Shown here one piece after another: positions 57,908-64,000 of a stretch of 64,000 bases of DNA. Within the stretch, counting starts at the first letter, position 1, and every line of letters begins with the position of its first letter. Origin of the DNA: Pseudomonas synxantha (GTDB lineage: Bacteria; Pseudomonadota; Gammaproteobacteria; Pseudomonadales; Pseudomonadaceae); NCBI RefSeq assembly GCF_900105675.1, contig NZ_LT629786.1, positions 5,270,001 through 5,334,000 of the forward strand. Reading direction: 5' to 3'. The notes beneath the pieces were generated by a model, which was not told where the DNA came from, made no database searches, and saw only the letters and a list, made by a program, of their open reading frames with translations. Both the position numbers and the translations under genes were made by a program.

Positions 57908-59053
57908 TCAAACCTGTGCGATCCATTTGCGATGCGTATGAATCGACATCAAAACCCCAAACGCTGACATCAATGTCACCAGCGAAGTTCCGCCGTAGCT
58001 AATGAATGGCAACGGCACCCCAACCACCGGTAACAGGCCACTGACCATACCGATGTTGACGAAAACGTAAACAAAAAAAGTCATGGTCAGGCTGCCGGCA
58101 AGCAATTTGCCGAACAGCGTCTGTGCCTGGGCAGTGATCACCAGGCCACGACCAATCAACAGCAGATAGATCAGCAACAAGGCGCAAATGCCTACCAGGC
58201 CGAACTCTTCGCCCATCACCGCAATGATGAAGTCGGTGTGACTCTCGGGCAAGAAGTCCAGGTGGGACTGGGTGCCCAGTAACCAGCCCTTACCAAATAC
58301 TCCGCCGGAACCGATGGCCGCCTTGGACTGGATGATGTTCCAGCCGGTGCCCAATGGGTCGCTCTCCGGGTCAAGGAAGGTCAGGATCCGTTGTTTCTGG
58401 TAGTCGTGCATAAAGAAGAACCACATGGCCACGGCCACGGGGATGGCCGCAGCCAGCACGCTGAGGATCCAGCGCCAGCGCAAGCCGCCCATAAACAGCA
58501 CAAATGCGCCGCCGGCGAGAATCAGCAACGAAGTGCCGAGGTCCGGCTGGCGCACGATAAGAATGAAGGGCACGCCAATCAGGATCAGGCTGATGCCCAC
58601 ATGCTTGAGCTGTGGCGGCAAGGTGCGCTTGGACAGGTACCAGGCAATGGTGGCCGGCATCAGGATCTTCATGAATTCCGACGGTTGGAAGCGGATCACC
58701 CCCGGGATGTTGATCCAGCGCGTGGCGCCCATGGCGTTGTGGCCCATGACATCCACCACCACCAACAGCAGCACGCCGGCGACATAACCCAGGGGCACCC
58801 AGCGTGCCATGAAGCGCGGCTCAAGCTGGGCGATCACCACCATCGACAACAGGCCCAGGCCGAACGAGGACGCTTGCTTGATCAGCAGGTCCCAGTTCTT
58901 GCCGCTGGCCGAATACAACACGAACAGGCTACCGGCCGCCAGGGTCAGCAGCAGGATCAGCAGCGGCCCATCAATGTGCATGCGTTGCAGCAACGTCGCA
59001 CGGCGACGCATCACGTCCTCGCTGGAGAGGATGCGGTCAAAATTACTCTTCAC
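57908..59053 (-). CDS. rodA: Rod-shape SEDS glycosyltransferase RodA
   Basis: A 381-residue, ~10-helix inner-membrane peptidoglycan polymerase of the elongasome. Family motifs: QPSEFMKILMP, GTGWNIIQSKAAIGSGG, GEEFGLVG and VPLPFISYGGTSLV. The start is GTG 59053, overlapping the pbpA 3' end by 11 bp, so the partner pair RodA-PBP2 is made together. The long upstream extension in the same frame is antisense-like noise. Confidence 0.93.
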   Translation of the reverse strand: MKSNFDRILSSEDVMRRRATLLQRMHIDGPLLILLLTLAAGSLFVLYSASGKNWDLLIKQASSFGLGLLSMVVIAQLEPRFMARWVPLGYVAGVLLLVVVDVMGHNAMGATRWINIPGVIRFQPSEFMKILMPATIAWYLSKRTLPPQLKHVGISLILIGVPFILIVRQPDLGTSLLILAGGAFVLFMGGLRWRWILSVLAAAIPVAVAMWFFFMHDYQKQRILTFLDPESDPLGTGWNIIQSKAAIGSGGVFGKGWLLGTQSHLDFLPESHTDFIIAVMGEEFGLVGICALLLIYLLLIGRGLVITAQAQTLFGKLLAGSLTMTFFVYVFVNIGMVSGLLPVVGVPLPFISYGGTSLVTLMSAFGVLMSIHTHRKWIAQV

Positions 59054-60941
59054 GGGCCGTAACCTCGGGGCTTGAAGGGGGGCCGCCATATTCGGGCTTG
59101 AGCTTGCCATCGGCGGCCAGCAGCCAGGCGTCCATGATCTGGCGCACCACAGGCGCGGCGACGCCGGAGCCGGACTCACCGTTCTCGACCATCACCGCCA
59201 CCACGATCTTCGGGTCCTCGGCCGGGGCAAAGCCGACAAACAAAGCGTGGTCGCGGTGGCGCTCCTGAACCTTGGAGCGGTCATATTTCTCGCCCTGCTT
59301 GATCGCGACCACCTGGGCCGTACCACTCTTGCCGGCGATGCGGTATTGCGCGCCGGCCGCCGCCTTGCGTGCGGTGCCACGGGCGCCGTGCATCACTTGC
59401 TGCATGCCATGGTTGACCTTGGCCCAGTCGGACGGGTCGCGCAGCACAATGTCGGGGATCGGGTTTTCATCCACTGGCTTTTCGCCTTCGATGGTCTTGG
59501 CCAGGTGCGGACGGTTCCAGATGCCCTTGTTCGCCACCAGTGCCGTGGCCTGGGCCAGTTGCAGCGGCGTGGCCTGCATATAGCCCTGGCCGATCCCGAG
59601 GATCAGGGTTTCACCCGGGAACCATGCCTGGCGGCGGGTCGCACGCTTCCACTCACGCGACGGCATCAGGCCAGGAGATTCTTCGAACATGTCCAGGGAG
59701 ACTTTCTGACCGAGGCCGAACTTGCCCATGTAGGCAGACAGGCGATCAATCCCCAGCTTATGGGCCAGGTCGTAGAAGTAGGTGTCGTTGGAGCGCATGA
59801 TCGCGGTGTCCAGGTCGACATAGCCGTCACCGGAGCGGTTCCAGTTACGGTATTTGTGGTCGTAGTTGGGCAGCATGTAGTAGCCGGGGTCATAGACGCG
59901 GCTGGAGGCCGTGACCACGCCGGAATCCAGGCCGGCAATCGCCACCGCTGGCTTGATGGTCGAACCTGGCGGATACAGGCCGCGCAGCACCCGGTTGAAC
60001 AGCGGCCGGTCAATGGAATCGCGCAGCTCGGCATAGGCCTTGAAACTGATCCCGGTGACGAACAGGTTAGGGTCGAAACTCGGCTGGCTGACCATCGCCA
60101 GTACTTCGCCGGTCTTCGGGTCCAGGGCCACGACCGCACCACGCCGGCCACCCAGGGCCATCTCGGCCGCTTCCTGCAGCTTGATGTCCAGGCTCAGCAC
60201 GATGTCCTTGCCCGGGATCGGGTCGGTACGCTTGAGCACGCGCAATACACGGCCACGGGCATTGGTCTCGACTTCTTCGTAACCCACCTGGCCGTGCAGT
60301 TCGGGCTCGTAGAAACGCTCGATGCCGGTTTTGCCGATATGATGGGTGCCGCTGTAATTGACCGGATCGAGGGTTTTCAGCTCTTTCTCGTTGATCCGCC
60401 CCATGTAGCCGACCGAGTGGGCAAAGTGCGGGCCTTGCGGATAGTGCCGCACCAACTGCGCCACCACTTCCACCCCTGGCAGGCGGAACTGGTTCACCGC
60501 AATGCGGGCGATCTGCTCTTCGGTCAGCTCGAACAGGATCGGCACCGGCTCGAACGGCCGGCGCCCCTGCTTCATGCGTTTCTCGAAGATCACCCGGTCT
60601 TCCGGCGTCAGTTGCAGTACCTCGACGATCACATCGAGCACCTGCTGCCAGTCGCCGGAACGCTCGCGGGTCATGCTCAGGCTGAAGCTGGGGCGGTTAT
60701 CCGCGACCACCACGCCATTGCGGTCGAAGATCAGCCCCCGGGTCGGTGGAATCGGCTGCACATGCACCCGGTTGTTTTCCGACAGCGTGGAGTGATAGTC
60801 GTACTGGATCACCTGGAGGAAATACAGCCGCGCAATCAGCACGCCCATCAACGCCACCACCAAGATGGCACCGAACACGACCCGCGCGCGTACCAGACGT
60901 GCGTCTTTCTCGTGGTCCTTGATGCGGATCGGCTGGGTCAT
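59043..60941 (-). CDS. mrdA: Penicillin-binding protein 2 (elongation transpeptidase)
   Basis: A 632-residue class B PBP: N-terminal membrane anchor (VFGAILVVALMGVLIARLYFL), dimerisation domain, transpeptidase domain with catalytic Ser327 in PPGSTIKP, RSNDTYF and AGKSGTAQV. Works with RodA in lateral wall growth. pbpA is the usual Pseudomonas name. The gap to rlmH is 15 bp. Confidence 0.95.
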   Translation of the reverse strand: MTQPIRIKDHEKDARLVRARVVFGAILVVALMGVLIARLYFLQVIQYDYHSTLSENNRVHVQPIPPTRGLIFDRNGVVVADNRPSFSLSMTRERSGDWQQVLDVIVEVLQLTPEDRVIFEKRMKQGRRPFEPVPILFELTEEQIARIAVNQFRLPGVEVVAQLVRHYPQGPHFAHSVGYMGRINEKELKTLDPVNYSGTHHIGKTGIERFYEPELHGQVGYEEVETNARGRVLRVLKRTDPIPGKDIVLSLDIKLQEAAEMALGGRRGAVVALDPKTGEVLAMVSQPSFDPNLFVTGISFKAYAELRDSIDRPLFNRVLRGLYPPGSTIKPAVAIAGLDSGVVTASSRVYDPGYYMLPNYDHKYRNWNRSGDGYVDLDTAIMRSNDTYFYDLAHKLGIDRLSAYMGKFGLGQKVSLDMFEESPGLMPSREWKRATRRQAWFPGETLILGIGQGYMQATPLQLAQATALVANKGIWNRPHLAKTIEGEKPVDENPIPDIVLRDPSDWAKVNHGMQQVMHGARGTARKAAAGAQYRIAGKSGTAQVVAIKQGEKYDRSKVQERHRDHALFVGFAPAEDPKIVVAVMVENGESGSGVAAPVVRQIMDAWLLAADGKLKPEYGGPPSSPEVTAREE

Positions 60942-60956
60942 CGGGGGCGGCGCAGA

Positions 60957-61424
60957 CTATTTGTGGTAAGGGTGCCCGGACAGGACTGTCCAGGCGCGAT
61001 ACAGCTGTTCACCGATCAGGATCCTTACCAACGGGTGCGGCAATGTCAGGGCCGACAGCGACCAACGCTGATCAGCGCGGGCGCAGACTTCCGGCGCCAG
61101 CCCTTCCGGGCCACCCACCATGAAATTGACCGTGCGCGAATCCAGGCGCCAGCGGTCCAATTCCACCGCCAACTGCTCGGTACTCCAAGGCTTGCCGTGC
61201 ACCTCGAGGGTGACGATGCGCTCGTTGGGGCCGACCTTGGCCAGCATGGCTTCGCCTTCCTGACGGATAAAGCGCGCCACGTCGGCATTCTTGCCCCGGG
61301 TATTGAGCGGTATTTCCACCAGCTCAAGCGACAGCTCGGCGGGCAGACGCTTGGCATACTCGTGCCAGCCTTCTTCCACCCACTTGGGCATGCGTGAACC
61401 GACAGCGATCAGACGCAGGCGCAC
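60957..61424 (-). CDS. rlmH: 23S rRNA (pseudouridine1915-N3)-methyltransferase
   Basis: A 155-residue SPOUT methyltransferase acting on assembled 70S ribosomes. N-terminal [17 protein letters not shown] and SAM-knot motif [12 protein letters not shown]. The start is GTG 61424, with AAGGA upstream; it is 9 bp after rsfS, as in most gammaproteobacteria. Confidence 0.94.
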
Positions 61425-61433
61425 AGCCGTTCC

Positions 61434-61928
61434 TTATTCCTGGTCTTTGTTGAGCTTGTCGAAGTGCGCGTGGCCCACTTCCGGGCTGTGGTGCTTGCCA
61501 TCGGCGGCACGGCTCTGCTCAGCGCCTTTCCACAGACGCTCCAGGTCGTAGAACTGGCGGGCGTTGGAGGTCATCATGTGAACGATCACGTCGTCCATGT
61601 CCAGCAGCACCCAGTCGCTGTCGCCCTTGCCTTCTTCACCCAGTGGCTTGACGCCTTGGGCTTTGACGGCTTCGCGAACCTTGTCCAGCATCGCGCCGAT
61701 CTGGCGGTTGGAAGTACCGGTAGCGATGATCATGAAGTCGGTGATGCTTTGCTTGTCGCGTACGTCGAGCACCTGGATGTCCTGGGCTTTAACGTCTTCC
61801 AGGGCGGCCACGGCGACTTTCACCAGCTCTTCGCCAGCCAGTTCCGGGCCAACGTGGGCTTCAACCGGCAGCGGCGCGCTTTTGAAGGTGCCTTTGCGCT
61901 TAACTTTGCTTACGTCTTTGTTCGTCAT
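61434..61928 (-). CDS. rsfS: Ribosome silencing factor RsfS
   Basis: A 164-residue protein; the Iojap core (about residues 33-140) reads VKVAVAALEDVKAQDIQVLDVRDKQ, DFMIIATGTSNRQI, DWVLLDMDDVIVHMM and YDLERLW. It binds L14 and blocks subunit joining in starvation. The core protein is normally about 105-120 residues; here a basic N-terminal tail (TNKDVSKVKRKGTFKS) and a hydrophilic C-terminus extend it. The ATG at 61928 has only a weak ribosome binding site. Confidence 0.9.
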   Translation of the reverse strand: MTNKDVSKVKRKGTFKSAPLPVEAHVGPELAGEELVKVAVAALEDVKAQDIQVLDVRDKQSITDFMIIATGTSNRQIGAMLDKVREAVKAQGVKPLGEEGKGDSDWVLLDMDDVIVHMMTSNARQFYDLERLWKGAEQSRAADGKHHSPEVGHAHFDKLNKDQE

Positions 61929-61994
61929 ATAAAACTCGTTTTGCTCGTATGTTCGGGCGCTTGCTGCACAACTCGTGCGTTCAAGCGCGCCTTT

Positions 61995-62639
61995 TCAGTT
62001 CGACGCACGGTAAAGCCCGTGCGCATCGATGTAGGCCAGGACCGCGTCAGGCACCAGGAAACGTACCGACTTCCCGCTGGCCAGCAGTTGACGGATCTGG
62101 GTGGCGGACACCGCAAGCGGGGTCTGCCAGACGAATGCAATATTCCCGTTCGGCCCGGTCAGGGCCAAGGGGTCACTTACCGACCGCGCGGCCAGCAGGT
62201 TGCGCAAGGCATCCGGCGGTTCGCTGTCGGCATCCGGGCGTTGCAAAACCAGGATGTGGCAATGCTGGAGGAGTTCCTCCCAGCGGTGCCAAGAGGGCAG
62301 GCCGCAAAATGCGTCCCAGCCCAAAAGCAGAAATAACTGGTCATCCGCGGCCAACTCGGCGCGCATCAATTCCAGGGTGTCGACAGTGTAGGACGGTTTA
62401 TCGCGCTTGAGTTCGCGATCGTCCACCACCAGCGGCGCTATGCCCTCTACCGCAAGGCGCACCATTTCCAGGCGCTGTTGCGCCGACACTTGCGGCGTAT
62501 CACGATGCGGCGGCCGGAAATTGGGCAGCAGCCGCACCTCGTCCAGCGCAAGGGCATCCGCGACTTCCAGGGCACTGCGCAGGTGGCCGATGTGCACGGG
62601 GTCGAAAGTACCACCGAGCAGCCCGATGCGTTTAGCCAT
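61995..62639 (-). CDS. nadD: Nicotinate-nucleotide adenylyltransferase
   Basis: A 214-residue nucleotidyltransferase making deamido-NAD. Motifs: [14 protein letters not shown] at the N-terminus and SATQIRQLL near the end, with the family WHRWEEL between. ATG 62639 overlaps the proA stop by one base. A 66-bp gap separates it from rsfS. Confidence 0.94.
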   Translation of the reverse strand: MAKRIGLLGGTFDPVHIGHLRSALEVADALALDEVRLLPNFRPPHRDTPQVSAQQRLEMVRLAVEGIAPLVVDDRELKRDKPSYTVDTLELMRAELAADDQLFLLLGWDAFCGLPSWHRWEELLQHCHILVLQRPDADSEPPDALRNLLAARSVSDPLALTGPNGNIAFVWQTPLAVSATQIRQLLASGKSVRFLVPDAVLAYIDAHGLYRASN

Positions 62640-63904
62640 CAACTGCGCACGTGACCGTCACCGAACACCACGTACTTCTCGCTGGTCAAGCCTTCGAGGC
62701 CAACCGGGCCGCGCGCGTGGAGCTTGTCGGTGGAGATACCGATCTCCGCCCCCAGGCCGTACTCGAAACCGTCGGCAAACCGCGTCGAGGCGTTGACCAT
62801 CACCGAAGCGGAATCCACTTCGTTGAGGAAACGCCGGGCATCGCTGAAGTGCTCGGAAACGATAGCGTCGGTGTGCTTGGAGCCGTATTTGTTGATGTGT
62901 TCGATGGCCTGGTCCAGGTCATCGACGATACGGATCGACAGGATCGGCGCCGTGTACTCGGTGTACCAGTCCTGCTCGCTCGCCTCGATCACGTCCGCGC
63001 CGAGCAACGCCCGGGTACGCTCGCAACCGCGCAGCTCCACGCCCTTGTCGCGGTAGATGGCAGCCAGCGGCGGCAGCACGCGCTCGGCAATGCCGGCGTG
63101 CACCAGCAGGGTTTCCATGGTGTTGCACGGAGCATAGCGGTGGGTCTTGGCGTTGTCGGCGATGCGAATCGCCTTGTCGAGGTCGGCGGCGATGTCGATA
63201 TAGACGTGGCACACACCGTCCAGATGCTTGATCACCGGCACCTTGGCATCGCGGCTGACGCGCTCGATCAGGCTCTTGCCACCCCGGGGAACGATCACGT
63301 CGACGAATTCCGGCATGGTGATCAGCGCACCAACGGCGGCGCGGTCGGTGGTTTCCACCACTTGCACCACTTCGGCCGGCAATTCGGCCACGGCCAGGCC
63401 TTGCTGGATGCAGGCGGCGATGGCGCGGTTGGAATTGATCGCCTCGGAACCGCCACGCAGGATGGTAGCGTTGCCGGACTTGAGGCACAGGCTCGCGGCG
63501 TCGATGGTCACGTTTGGACGCGACTCATAGATGATGCCGATCACGCCCAGGGGCACGCGCATCTTGCCGACCTGGATACCGGATGGCAGGTAGCGCATAT
63601 CGCGGATTTCACCGATGGGGTCAGGCAGCTTGGCCACCTGACGCAGGCCTTCGATCATGTCGTCGATACGTGCCGGGGTCAGCGCCAAGCGATCCAGCAG
63701 GGCCGGTTCCAGGCCATTGGCACGGCCGTTGGCCAGGTCCAGCTCGTTGGCGGCGGTCAACTCGGAGCGCGAGGCATCCAGAGCATCGGCAGCCGCCAGC
63801 AGCGCACGGTTCTTCTGGGCAGTGCTCGCACGGGCGATCAACCGCGAAGCCTGACGGGCAGCGCGACCCAGGCGGGTCATGTAGTCAAGAACGGACTCAG
63901 TCAT
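62639..63904 (-). CDS. proA: Gamma-glutamyl phosphate reductase
   Basis: A 421-residue NADPH-dependent reductase of proline synthesis. Aldehyde-dehydrogenase-like fold with the catalytic Cys in [13 protein letters not shown], plus [16 protein letters not shown] and [15 protein letters not shown]. First visible gene of the nadD-rsfS-rlmH-pbpA-rodA-mltB-rlpA run. The last 96 bp of the window upstream hold no recognisable gene. Confidence 0.95.
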   Translation of the reverse strand: MTESVLDYMTRLGRAARQASRLIARASTAQKNRALLAAADALDASRSELTAANELDLANGRANGLEPALLDRLALTPARIDDMIEGLRQVAKLPDPIGEIRDMRYLPSGIQVGKMRVPLGVIGIIYESRPNVTIDAASLCLKSGNATILRGGSEAINSNRAIAACIQQGLAVAELPAEVVQVVETTDRAAVGALITMPEFVDVIVPRGGKSLIERVSRDAKVPVIKHLDGVCHVYIDIAADLDKAIRIADNAKTHRYAPCNTMETLLVHAGIAERVLPPLAAIYRDKGVELRGCERTRALLGADVIEASEQDWYTEYTAPILSIRIVDDLDQAIEHINKYGSKHTDAIVSEHFSDARRFLNEVDSASVMVNASTRFADGFEYGLGAEIGISTDKLHARGPVGLEGLTSEKYVVFGDGHVRS

Positions 63905-64000
63905 GGTCAGGGAGTCTTGGCAAAGAGGAAAGCGGCAGATTATAGCTGTGACGCAGCACGACTGACAGCGGTGAGGGGCGGATGGTCGAAATGAACTGTA

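Noticed and set aside
59247..61397. 716-codon open frame antisense to pbpA and rlmH
   Set aside because: Same codon-bias artefact; it spans several real genes on the other strand and has no family pattern.

Overview
The window is chromosomal DNA of a fluorescent Pseudomonas, most likely from the P. fluorescens group. Two things point there. First, at least nine paired and three single REP-type repeats carry the core GTGGGAGGGGGCTTGC, which I remember as the group I REPIN core of P. fluorescens. Second, gene order over the last 36 kb (amn - aidB-like - ladS - thiD - thiE - hemL ... miaB - phoH - ybeY - corC - lnt ... leuS - lptE - holA ... lipA - lipB - ybeD - dacC - rlpA - mltB - rodA - pbpA - rlmH - rsfS - nadD - proA) is the order I recall for P. 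aeruginosa PA3970-PA4007. No rRNA, tRNA, CRISPR array, transposase or prophage was seen.

Layout. 1-3.1 kb: truncated 3-dehydroshikimate dehydratase gene (quiC), a divergent MFS transporter with a palindromic operator candidate between them, and a DMT permease. 3.3-5.6 kb: lipoprotein, YpfJ-type zinc metallopeptidase, alpha/beta hydrolase. 5.7-13.6 kb: HAD phosphatase and TesB thioesterase (overlapping), GNAT acetyltransferase, histone-deacetylase-like hydrolase, BaiN-like flavoprotein containing a DnaA-box cluster, a low-GC island with two unknown genes, RhlE helicase and a YedA-like exporter. 13.7-18 kb: Lrp regulator, a two-gene unknown cassette (membrane protein plus acyl-carrier-like protein without the prosthetic-group serine), DUF6124 protein, DnaQ-like exonuclease, NYN protein, DUF2076 protein. 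18-31 kb: YciC protein, EEP phosphatase/nuclease, siderophore-type N-acetyltransferase behind a PvdS-type promoter, HrpB helicase, FieF, a second Lrp regulator, RluE, AMP nucleosidase, AidB-like dehydrogenase. 31.5-37.8 kb: the LadS hybrid kinase diverging from thiD-thiE, then hemL and a Sel1 protein. 37.8-49.6 kb: DUF1820, miaB, phoH-ybeY-corC-lnt, ydcF, leuS, lptE, holA. 49.7-64 kb: arfA with an internal hairpin, an sltB3-like transglycosylase interrupted by an in-frame amber codon, an LD-carboxypeptidase, lipoate synthesis, and the large elongasome/ribosome/NAD/proline operon on the minus strand.

The second half is mostly core housekeeping: lipoate attachment (lipB, lipA), cell elongation and peptidoglycan remodelling (pbpA, rodA, mltB, rlpA, dacC), outer-membrane biogenesis (lptE, lnt), translation quality control (leuS, ybeY, rlmH, rsfS, miaB, arfA). 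The accessory-looking parts are 10.2-11.2 kb, 14.3-15.9 kb and the siderophore acetyltransferase at 20-21 kb. The most noteworthy observations are the unknown two-gene cassette at 14.3-15.1 kb, the in-frame stop next to the catalytic Glu of the SltB3-like gene, the near-perfect hairpin inside the arfA coding region, the exact TAAAT-N16-CGT promoter before the acetyltransferase, and three perfect DnaA boxes within about 600 bp.
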